Source: Epinephelus fuscoguttatus
Lineage: Eukaryota; Chordata; Actinopteri; Perciformes; Serranidae
DNA length: 64,000 nucleotides
Direction: 5' to 3'
NCBI RefSeq assembly: GCF_011397635.1
Contig: NC_064775.1
Coordinates: forward strand, 11,496,952-11,560,951
Made by a program: the position numbers and the translations under genes
The notes under the pieces: model-generated
What the model was told of the DNA's origin: nothing
The model's input: the letters and a program-made list of their open reading frames with translations, nothing else
The model's database searches: none
In this document: one piece after another, positions 11,551-22,285 of the stretch
Position numbering within the stretch: position 1 is the first letter of the stretch
Layout: every line of letters begins with the position of its first letter

Positions 11551-13471
11551 TTCAAGTTGGTATTGTCTCATTTTCTCGCTCCCCTCCTCCATCGGAACAC
11601 AGTGGATCCTGGCTTTAGTGCTGGCAGCCAATTAGTACACAACAGTAGCTTGAGTGTTTCTTCCTGTGGTACTGTCAAGAGTTTATTTTACTAATCCCTG
11701 GAGTGTTTTTATTAGATGACATAAGGATGTAATGTGCACTGTAGAGGCCCAGCTGCCAGGCTTACTTGCTTGTAGTAATGTCTTAAATTGGCGTGGCAAT
11801 GATTTGTTATGTTCAAATGTCACAGATATAAGTTGTATTGAACATTTAAACACCAATTTAAATGTTCAGTTGTTTGGAACTGCCCCCATTGTGAAAACTC
11901 CAAAAACACTTGATCCTACATTTCCCATAATGCAACTCAACATCATTTTATGAACCCTGGTAAATGCCTTTAAAATGTAGTGGCCCCAATTTAAAATGCA
12001 GGGTTTCTGTTAAAAAAACCATCACCAGGGCTGTTTTTCCAATTTTACTGATTACCTTCACAGCCACAGAAGATACTGAACAACTAAGCACTACACTTCA
12101 GCGCTACTATTGTCATTTTCAGGCCTAAAATTGGTGAAATTCCTCTTTAAACAGTAAAGGTTATCATAAAAATACCTTTTTGTATCCAACCTCTGTGAAA
12201 AAGAATTTATCTCTCTTCCGTAAAACTTCAATTAAAGGCCTAGTCCTAGTAAAACGCCCAGTCCTTTTTACTAGCCTGGTGTAGCTACACATTTTGACAA
12301 ATAAAGGCCTGTCTCAATTAGAAGCCTGGTCTGGTTAGCAGTTCATATTTATAGGTTTAAATAAACAATTTATTTGACTGTATTCCCATCTTTGCTGAGC
12401 AACAGGAATTAAAGGCCTGTTGAGTTCAGTGATTTAAGCAAATAATAGCCCGGGCTACTAATTTAAGTTTTACGGCATCTATGTGTGAAATTCCTCTATG
12501 AACTCAGTAAAACCGAAATGTACAGTTAGCTAAAACTTCAGCGCTTCAAGTTAAGTTTAATGGTCAGTTTTTGTGGAACTTGATTGGTTTTGGAGCCTGT
12601 AGTTCGTGGTGCTGTTGTACTGCATCATACTGATGATTGAAGGTGTGTTTGTCATTTATATTTATACCTTGTTGGATGTTTAGCCTGCTGGAACAAGCCA
12701 AGTCCAAGGCCAAAGGAAAAGTCTTTTGAAGTCCAGTCATGTATACAGATTGTCTTTATTCACAATGATTTATGTGAAAGTGTACATTGTAGTTGCACTT
12801 TACAGAACAGTTAAACACTTTAGGAGACACATTTATTTGCTTTTTTGAGGAGAGTTGTGAGGTCAATATGAATCTAGAGCCTGCAGGAGATTTGTTCAGC
12901 TCAGCACACAGGGTGGAGGCAGAAGGAAACAGGTGTTTTACCTTGACAGGCTGCATGTTTCCGTCTGCTTCCACTTTTTATACTAACTGAGGGCAGTGGC
13001 GTGCTGGCTCTCACTTCACAGATATATAGAGATGTTTTCAGCAAGAACGCAAATTGTGCATTTCCCAAAATGTTGCTCTTCCTTTAAACACTTCTGTTTT
13101 AATCAATGTCAAGTACCACAAAGTACTCCAAACTGCAGCACTCAATAGCATTTGATCCAACACCGTCTTACATGGTATCACAGTGCCAAAGAGTGCAGCA
13201 GCGTGTAAAGTCAGGTCTAAATGGTATCCAAATTTTTTAGTTTGTATTAAGAACAAAATGAGAAATGTGAGGTTTAAAGTGCAACACACTGTAAGAATCA
13301 GTCATAGAGTATAAAGTTACATACATTGACATGAACTTTGTATCTTTGTAATATGACCTTGTCTGTGTTTGTTACATTAACTGCTTGTCTGCTTTTTATG
13401 TTCATGTTTCCTGTGTTTGATAAGCCAAAAACAAATTTCCACTTTTGTGGACAATAAATATATAGTCCCTT
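11551..13471. other. tail-to-tail intergenic region between the receptor gene and dbi
   Basis: No coding exon is recognisable here. An AATAAA on the plus strand at 12300-12305 could end the receptor transcript. On the minus strand, TTTATT at 12755-12760 (AATAAA) could end dbi, giving a 3' UTR of about 700 bp. Around 13045-13080 there is a lone copy of the AACATTTTGGGAAATGCAC-type terminus also seen at 9638. The stretch 12000-12560 has several AAAGGCCT motifs and looks like an old dispersed repeat that I cannot classify. TMEM37, expected here from the human order, was not found. Confidence 0.5.
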
Positions 13472-15454
13472 TTAATCTATCCCGTATATTACTTTCAGCT
13501 CCTCCACCAAATTAACATAGGCGTCCATTGCTTCTTCTTTGGACAGACCTGTTGGTTAAAAACAGAAACAAGCAAACCAGTTGGTTTTTGCAGGAAGATT
13601 TGGTTTTTATATTTTGCATATGCTCTCTCATGGTATTTTTGAAAGAAAAGTTTTATAAACCTGACCTTTCTTTAGTGTCCATGCATCCCATTTCGCTTGA
13701 CCAGCAATGTCAAACATCCCTGGACGGTCTGTGGACACAAAAGCAACCATCAGTAACTGAAACAAAATCTGCCTGAAGCATCAAAAGGAAACAAACTGCA
13801 GAGAAATTGCGACATGGGTGTTAAACTATTATCATTATCACATTCTACAACTGATTCCAGTATTTTTAGAGTTAATATATTGAAATTTGACAAGTTTTAG
13901 ACAAACAAATAAATGAATAAATGTTCTGCTGGGAAACCTTGGGTCCTGACATTCATGTGGGTTGCACCTGAGGCACAAAGCGCCATTGCAGACCAAGTCC
14001 TCACGGCAGCCGCACTCCCTGATGGCAGTAACCCCCCAGCAGGACAATGCACCCTCCCACACCGCAAACACTGCTCAGGAATGGCTCGAGGAATGTGTCA
14101 CAGAGCTCAAGGCATCAACCTGGCTTCCACATTACCCAGATCCAAACCTGATTAACCATCTGTGGTGTGTGCCAGTATCCCACCTTGCATCCTGCCAAAC
14201 ACCAGGGAGACCTCAGCTTAGATTGGACTTGGCTCTGACTGATTAAGACACGGACACGGGACCTCTGAGGTATTAGTACGTCCCACAGATGCTCCATCGG
14301 ATGGGGATCTGGGTAATATGACAGCCAGTACGACACCTTACACTCCCGAGCAGTTTTTGCGGTGTGGCATGGCACATTGTCCTGCTGGGTAGGGTTACTG
14401 CTATCAGGGAGTGCATTAGGTGGCATCCACATGAGTGCTAAGATAAAAGGTTTCCCAGTCGTACACTTTTTCAAAGCCTTAAGTCAAAGATATAAAACTT
14501 TTTTATGCACTCAACTGATACATATTTCTCTCAAATTTTAGCCACAAATTAGTTATGTGTTCGTGAGCTCTTGTCCATTTTCAAGATTATCTATCCACCT
14601 GACAGGTGTGGCTTATCAAGATGCTGACTGAACAGCATGACTATGACACAGATGTGCCTTGGGATGGTCAAAACAAAAGGCCAGGGTGGGGCTAAGAACA
14701 AAAAAGATTATGTCACAAACCTGTTTTTTTTTTTGTTTTTTTTTAAGTCTTGAATGGCAGCATCAAGTTTGCTGTTTGCTCATCCAGCCATGAATGTTGA
14801 ATGTTACAGATAAATCCTTCTCTGAATCTAAGTTTGTAGGCGCTTTATAATCCTCTTTCTGAAAATTCATGTTAGTAATTTTGTCATTTCTTTTTCTTCC
14901 CTTTAAATAACACACTCTATGTATCAACTATGAGATCTTTCAGACACCTGACCCATCAGACCTCATTCTTTCTCCTCCTTTACATATTTACAGCACACCT
15001 CAGAGCACATCCCAACAGTCTTTTTCAGTGTTTCCCTATAAAATTGCAATGTTTAACACCTTAACAAAAAGGTAGAGACTCACTTGAGATATTATCACCA
15101 ACTGTGGCCTGCTTGTATAAGCCGTATAGTTGGCCGAGGTATTTGTTGTTTGGTCTTTGTTTGAGCTTTGTCGCATCGACTGCTGCTGTTTTAAAGGTTT
15201 TCTGGTAGAATGAAAGAAAGATATGAATGAAAGTTGACACAAGCTGGTGCAGACATCTTCTTCAAAGCTCTTAACAGCCACACTTTTAAGTTTGTAATTG
15301 TTCTTGTTCAGTCACTGAGTAGAGGGATTCCTGCTGTAACATCCTCCCCCTATGAATCTGGATAAGTAAACATACCTGAGATAACTTAATCGTACAATAA
15401 ATCTTTGTAACATTGTAGGAAAGGCTTAAATTCAGAAGAGATTCTTACCTCCAT
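13472..15454 (-). CDS. dbi: acyl-CoA-binding protein (diazepam binding inhibitor)
   Basis: Four exons in transcript order are 15454-15449 (Met-Glu only), 15201-15084, 13728-13666 and 13548-13472, all GT-AG. They encode 87 aa, the usual ACBP length. Visible family motifs are [21 protein letters not shown] (acyl-CoA and adenine contact region), [14 protein letters not shown] (lysine contacting the CoA phosphate) and [16 protein letters not shown], ending YGID. The small protein binds medium- and long-chain acyl-CoA esters in the cytosol and buffers their pool; in vertebrates it is also processed to GABA-A-modulating peptides. Position next to steap3 supports dbi. LYGLYKQA is also seen in the paralogue ACBD7, so sequence alone is less decisive than synteny. 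The coding part of exon 1 is only six bases, and its upstream leader carries a CAG repeat. Confidence 0.92.
13913..14475. mobile_element. inverted pair of Tc1-like (DDE) transposase fragments in dbi intron 2
   Basis: The plus strand from about 13920 carries broken frames with the DDE-transposase signatures [10 protein letters not shown] and [10 protein letters not shown]. The minus strand of 14220-14474 carries a second broken copy with [13 protein letters not shown] and [11 protein letters not shown]. The outer ends match each other in inverse orientation (GCTGGGAAACCTTGGGTCCT left; AAAGGTTTCCCAG on the right strand), so the whole block folds on itself around about 14200. Stops and deletions make both copies inactive. 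Confidence 0.75.
14476..14700. mobile_element. end fragment of a second Tc1-like element
   Basis: CCACCTGACAGGTGTGGC, followed by TCAAGATGCTGACTGAACAG and GTGCCTTGGGATGGTCA, matches the terminal part of the Tc1-like family whose fuller copy is at 26620-27712 (GTGCCTTGGGACGGTCACAA there). Only about 220 bp remain, with no coding capacity. Confidence 0.6.
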
Positions 15455-15479
15455 GACTGCTGTGGGAAACTGACGCACT

Positions 15480-15513
<34 letters not shown>

Positions 15514-15557
15514 ACCTTACTCGTCAAACTTGTCCTGCGATAATGTCTTTTTGTCAT
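15449..15557 (-). other. possible upstream ORF with polyglutamine in the dbi 5' leader
   Basis: On the minus strand an ATG at about 15557 opens the frame MTKRHYRRTSLTSKV, followed by Q11 and [10 protein letters not shown]. It passes over the dbi ATG in another frame. After splicing to exon 2 it continues as GAA AAC CTT TAA, so it would stop just past the first junction. It is real only if transcription starts above 15557, which the sequence cannot show. Confidence 0.35.
15481..15513 (-). repeat. (CAG)11 trinucleotide repeat in the dbi leader
   Basis: TGC is repeated 11 times without interruption on the plus strand, so a dbi transcript would carry (GCA/CAG)11, 27 bases before its ATG. In the frame of an upstream ATG at about 15557 it reads as eleven glutamines. 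Confidence 0.9.
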
Positions 15558-15559
15558 TG

Positions 15560-18536
15560 TTTGGTTTCGCTGGAGACAATAAAGTGGGAGGACATTCCTT
15601 GAGGCAGACTAACTCCCATTCAGATTTACAATTCTTTAAGTTAATGAGTAGAAGAAAATAGCATACTTTGATATGACAACTTCAGTTTTTTCATACATTG
15701 GCATATATAATGTCTTGAATGTTCACACACTGACACAGGATATGTAGTGGACAGATCACACTGGAGGTTTCAGTGACATTACTCATATTTTTAATACAAC
15801 TTTGAGCCTCTGTCACATATTTCACAAAAAAATTTCAGTTTTTGCTTCTGTGTTTTCCAAAGTACATATACACATAACAAAAATATATATATATATAGCT
15901 TTGGGAGACATTTGGAGACTATTATTGTTCTGCCACAAGATGGCAGCATTCACATATTAAATGAAGTTTTTATCAGCCTTTGACTCAGTTGAGAAATCCT
16001 GACATGAATCATCCACAACAAATCTATTTCACTTTACTTAAAACATAAATACAATAGCAAAAAAAAGTAGAAAAACGCTTTATTCTATGTTCTAGAAATT
16101 TCCATGCGAAATCTGCATTCATGCTTTTGTTAGACTGCTTAAATTTCACTACTTCACAATGACGTTTTAATTAGGATTCAGTTAGAAATCTACCAATCCC
16201 ATAACGGAGAATCATCTTTGGCAAGAATACATGAAACTGAGAAAATACAAATTCATTTAATGAAACAAAAACTGCTGAAATCACACAACAGCTCATGATA
16301 AAAACAGTAAAAAAAAAAAAAAAAAAAAAAAGTTCTGTAACACCCTCTTGATATGTTTGTAAGTAAGATGCGTACTTGTACAGCAGGTCAGTTTAGTACA
16401 ACACTATATTGTAACCATATTTAAAAATAAAACCTTATCAATGGCAGTTTTCTAAAATTGTGTAACCACTTGTCTGTACTTCACAACTGTGGCAACTAGA
16501 GATGCAGGTATGCCTCAGATGTGGCTTTCTAGTTACACTGTAAAGACCACCTGAGTAAGGGACTGTACAAAAATTATTGTAAGAGGGAGGGGTGGCCATT
16601 TTGTCATTTTTCTTTTTTAAGGGAACACTGTCGAACTCTCTTGAAACACACCTAACATGATCAGTTCCGCATGTTTTCAGTCCTTGAACTCACAAACTTG
16701 ATCACCTGTTCTTCCAACGCTAACAAGCTGGAACCAAGACACATAAAGCTTTCTTTGCATTTATAACTACATAAAAAAAGCAAATTCCTATACGCATAAA
16801 ACAGGAAGTTAATGTTTATCAGCCCTTGGTTCAAACACTTAAATTGGCTCATATGCCGTACATTTGGTAATTTCAAATTTCACTTCTAGTTTGTGTAATA
16901 GTGGAGGACATGAAATATTTAAATGGGGTACATCATCTAAAATTCTTTACACTTTGCCTCTTTAAATTATTAATGGTTCCAGGACCTGAATAAACTAAAT
17001 AATGGTTTATCGTGTAGAGATACTGGGTCCACCTGAAGAGTAAAAGAGGCGGAATGCTGAATGCAGTATCAGAATCTATCTATCATCTCAGACGATTTTG
17101 CTTGGTACTAGTTTTCCCCTAATTTATCAGCATTCAAACGCAGATACCTGTTTATAGAGACTAGCCACAATTTTGTCCGGACCTTTCTCAAGTTACCAAC
17201 TGAATTGTAAACAACGAGCGGGGCATGGAAGAGGAAGTCTTGGCCTGGACATCCACTGACTACACCAAAACTCCTGAAATATCGGCCATTGCCCCCCAGA
17301 GGCTTTACTGTAATTAAACAATAACTGGTTCTGAGGTTGAGGGGAAGGTCCAAAGAAAATCGTAAGTGCTAATATCGTAGGCAACTGGACTTGCTTGCGT
17401 TTCTTGAAGACGTTTCGCCTCTCATCCAAGAAGCTTCTTCAGTTCTAAATTACTGGTACGAAGTTGCAGGCTATAAACCCTGTGTGGGTGGGAACCCTTG
17501 CAGAGTCCTAGGGGTCACGTGAGCTCTTAGTTTCAGAGTCGTTAAGGTCACAATGTTAGTTGTTGACCCACCTGGTTCATACCAGTCATTTAGAACTTAA
17601 GAAGCTTCTTGGATGAGAGGCGAAACATCTTCCAAGAAATGCAAGCCAGTCCAGTTGCCTACGATATAACACTTAGGATTACCATGACCTGCATGACTGA
17701 GAATCTTCACCAAAAAGTCCAAAGAAAATATATATAATACTGGGGAAGGTCTTTTTTAAGATAAGTTTCACCTCCCTCACCAGCCCAATAATTTTCATAC
17801 AGTTGCTTTTAGTTTGAATTAATGTGACAGCACATTACATTTTCAGTGTTGCAAAATAAAATGTAAAACAAAAGAAGAAGAAACACTCGAGTTTCATCAG
17901 TGACAGCAAAAACAACACAAAACCATGTCTGTTGCCATTTTAGCATGTGGACAAAATGTCGCAGGCTGGCTGACTATAATCTGAGCAGCCATCTTTAAGT
18001 GCAAGAAGAGACAAAATAAAAATGAAAACCTTTAACTGACAGGAATGCACAAGCCAAGAGGAAGGGTACGTCTACCTCTGCTGATGAGAGCGAAGAAATC
18101 TTATTTCAAAGACTCAGTTATGAACTTATGCAAAATTCAGCAGGTTCATTAGAAGTGTAACAGTGACAGTTTTGCATAAATTATACCAGAAGTGAATAGT
18201 GTTCGTCCTTAGCTCTGGGTTGAAGCTTCAAACAGAGAAACAGATAACAATAAATTAAAGTCAAAGGCATAAGGAGCAACTACATACTCATTAGTGACGA
18301 TGCATAGTGCAATAAGGTCGACGACTACAGCTCTACTGGTCGAACATCTGAGGAACTACCAGCTGATTTGTTGAAAAGAGACTCACATACACCTCTGAAA
18401 TCTCTCAGAGACGAGCCTTCGATACATTCCAAGAGTCTATAAATCATTTATCTCATATGTGCATGCACACATGAGCTCTGCTTTACACCTTTTTTGTCTG
18501 GCTCTTCACACACACACACACCTTACAGTGTGTTTC
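15560..18536. other. intergenic region between dbi and steap3 without coding signal
   Basis: I see no exon-like frame here. It contains a poly(A) run at about 16310-16332, a MITE at 17358-17681 (listed separately) and AT-rich unique sequence. The right part, adjoining the steap3 stop at 18537, is expected to hold the steap3 3' UTR, but I could not place its polyadenylation signal. Confidence 0.5.
17358..17681. mobile_element. MITE with about 90-bp terminal inverted repeats
   Basis: The left arm holds CGTAGGCAACTGGACTTGCT and TTTCGCCTCTCATCCAAGAA. The right arm repeats these in reverse (AAGAAGCTTCTTGGATGAGA, CCAGTCCAGTTGCCTACGAT), and the symmetry extends out to AATCGTAAGTG / CACTTAGGATT. A direct repeat GTCCAAAGAAAAT occurs just left (about 17348-17360) and again about 35 bp right of the arms (about 17717-17729), so the mobile unit may be larger than the arms. 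This is a common fish repeat. Confidence 0.8.
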
Positions 18537-21500
18537 TCACACATTACTGATGTCCTCCAGCCCGTTGCGGCAGTCGTCGTCCGGCAGAGTGAAGCGGATG
18601 TGTCGGCTCTTCTCCCAGCCACGGCGGATCTGTGCAAGCCGCCGGGCCATGCAGGGCAGGAAGAGAGCCAGGCGGCCCAGCAGAACTGCCAGGGGAATAA
18701 TCAGGACCAGTATGAAGGTGGGCGGCAGGTTGAAGTGGTACTGGGCTGAATCAAAGGCACGGTTCCAGCCAAAGAGGAGTGTGTGGAGGGTGGCCATGGA
18801 CAAGGCACAGTAACCCAGTGTGGACTGCAGGGGGTGAAAGAAGGGCGTCACGGGTTGAAGTAAAGAATACGTACCACTACAATCATCCTGTCCTCCAAAT
18901 ATATGACCCACATGACTCTTCCTGTGTCCAGCCAGTCCACTACATTAGCTCACTGTATTACCACCTACAGCAGAACCTGGGGAAACACACTGACCTACCA
19001 CTCACGAGCTGACTGAACCCCACTTGTGTATGCATGTGTGTGCGCCATATACTGTCCCTACGGGGCCCGCTAATTAAAAAACTTCCCAAGGTTGAGTCGC
19101 GTAGGGGCCAGGGGTTAAAAATAGCCGCATCTTCCTCATTCACACACTGACTGGGCGCAGTGGGTCACAATTATTTCCACTCGACAGGAGTGATGCCTGT
19201 TTATTACAGTGCTTTCTAGGGCTGTGCTGAGGAGTTGGAAGCTTTGAATCTTCATACATGACACTGACATTCACATTTTAGATCAACTTTTAAATGCTGT
19301 GCGTCGAAGGCTGGGTATCGTTTCAAAAATGACGACACCAGTACACTAGAGTACATTAGTTTAGAAAGTTTTTTCTTCTTAAAAAGCGCTGTATGTAAGA
19401 ATGTGGCCAAAACAGTTACTGCACTCAAATTCAAAATACTACCGCAAGTCGTGTCCGCCCCCCCTCCCCCACAGATTCGAGGTTGCTAGACAGCGGCATG
19501 CTGGAGACTGATTTGTTTGCCCACAGGTCCTTGATCTTCGGTTTTCCAGCAGACCATTCGAGCAAGTCCGACTTCTCTGCTGCTAACGCTGCTGCCGGGA
19601 TACAGCTGAGGAGGAGCCAGCTGCTAATGCTATGTACTGGGACACTGCTAATGCTGCTTGCCGTGCTGCTGTAGCAGCAGAACTGTAACTGATGCTGAGA
19701 CTCTACTGACTGTGGGACTGGTCGACGGCGGTGGGTGGCACAACAGGCCAAAACACAAATTCAAAACATAAACATGATTTGCAGACTGTAAAAATGTTTT
19801 TTAAATGCGAATATTCTGGCTGTACTATTGTTGTCGGTGAGATCAGTATGTTATATGAACATTAGTCCTTAGTCTCTGTGACATATTAGGATGATTTTAC
19901 AACTATTTGCTTTAGATTTCTTACATATAGCTCCTTTAATTAACGTGTTTTCATCAAATGAAAATATTCTTCTTCATTCCATATTCACTGGTGTTCAGCC
20001 TTTCAAAAAAGACATTTCACTTTGGTCGAAAAACTGCTTGCGGCACACAAAGAAAGGCCCCCATCAGCTCTGACAGTATTACAGTAAAGTCGATCCAAAA
20101 AATATAGGTTATGTATCTGCATTTGCTTTCCGTACTGTTCAAATACAGGATTTTGTTTGAGGATTTTTTATTTGTTTTAGGGTGATGACATCATGAAATG
20201 AGGACAGACATTTGAAAACCTCAATAGAAGCTTTAAATGTACAAGACATGACATCTGGTACAGCGCTGGTGCTTCCACATAAACGAAAGGAACAGCAGCA
20301 ATTTAAAAACGAAAAAGAAGCAAACTAATCATTGCCGTTTGATAGCAAGAGCATTCCCAAAGTGCATCTAGGGAACTGCAATAGACATTCGGGGGGATTA
20401 CGGTGCTTGAACAACAGACATTTTTCACAGCAGACATTTGACCTGTCACAGCAAGAAAAGGACAAATGGAACTACAAGAGCAAGTGGAGAGTGTGTTCAT
20501 CAGCAGCAAAAAAGCCTTGTGGAATTTAAAGTGGATATATCTATCAACCTGTATTAATCCACTTTTGAAAACAGTCCACAACAAATGCACTCCATCTTCC
20601 TGTTTGAGTAACGTGTGCTTAACCAACACTGCCTCGCTGTTTCAGAAACTGTTGCTTTGTTTTTAAATGAAACTATATATTTGTGACCTGTTTCTCAAGA
20701 TTTATGTCCGCAGCCAAACCAATGGGCTGAGAGCAACAGGCTAACTGAGGAAGTTGCCAAGTATTGCTGGCTTTAGTCTTTGTGTGGACTTCGTTGACCA
20801 TAACATCAAGTCTGAGATAAGGGCATGATACTCCCACAGCACATTTTTGCCATTTCTGTTCAGTAAAACTTGGCTTGTTTTATGTAATGAAGTGACCACT
20901 GTTTGCGTCATTTAAGGGTTTTTTTGTACACAGTTAGTTTAATTATAATAATCACTCCTAACACAAACTACCATATCTCATGTCGCACTCAAAATTAAAA
21001 CACTGCAATCAACTTAAGACGCCTGTAGTTCTGTTCATTTTTTCCAGAGCAAGAGAGAAAATTTTGTTAGATGGGTTTGTGTTCACGCTTTTTACAAGCA
21101 TTAACGCCTGGTTCACACTACACAACATTTTTGTCCGTTCCAACAGTCACTTTGTCACATTACGCAATTGTGGTGTCATAAAGTCGTGCGGTGACTTGGC
21201 CGACAGACATGACACACTACACGATGGTCCACACCAAATATCCCCAGTCGTCTTTCACGACATATGTGATGTCATCAGGTTATTCTTGTCCTATTTTTAT
21301 TACTTGTACTATTATTTCAGTCACTGTGTCTGTTCATGTGCCAGCTGAAATGTTGTGGTAACATAAAGAGCGCTACCAGATACCATACGCAAACATGCAA
21401 GCCACTGAATCCTCCACAACAAGTTCCTGCAAATGTTTCACAATAAAAGCCTGTTTAGAAAATGAAGTGATTCTCTCAACCAAAGTTATAAGGGGCTTTT

Positions 21501-22217
21501 AATTTGAAACACATACAGGGAAGTGTTGAGTTTGACATGACAGCACGGTGAATCAACTTTATCAAGGCAAACAGGAGTGGATAAAAAGTAAAAATATAAA
21601 AATACAGAGGGATCATTAAACAACGTCATGTTTATTATGTCGTCTGTTTAAAATGAAGGTGGTGGTGAATAAAAGCCACTATTTTCTGATTTTCTTACTT
21701 TATGTCTGTCTCCATTATGAAGACGTAACATTGTTTGCTAGCTTGATGCTAATGGCAGTACTCAGCGGGTTGATAAAGTGCCTCTGCTGTTTCAAACCAT
21801 CATTCTTCCCTTTTTACTCCGTGTGGTAACATCCCTAGAGGAAATATCTAAAAGCCTGAGCTGTTGTTCACAGTGATGGCTGTGACGGGAGCAGTCGTGA
21901 ACGACAAAAAGAAAATCAAACATGCTAGACTTTCTGTTGGAACGTCGTGAGGCGTCCAAGACGTGGCGTGGGTTGTCCTCTACTATGACATTAAAGGTCA
22001 TGAAACAATGGATATTAACGTACGACACTCATTGTCGTTCACGACACTGTACGTCGCTGCGTCGTGTTAGAATCGGGCTGATATCATGTAGTGTGAACCC
22101 GGCATAAAATCATATGGAATGACAGGTAACTCATTCATCGGACAATTTTGTGATGTCACACTGCATCATCATCATTACACGGACCCGCGTGGGGAAATCA
22201 AAGTGTGGTGACTGGTG

Positions 22218-22285
<68 letters not shown>

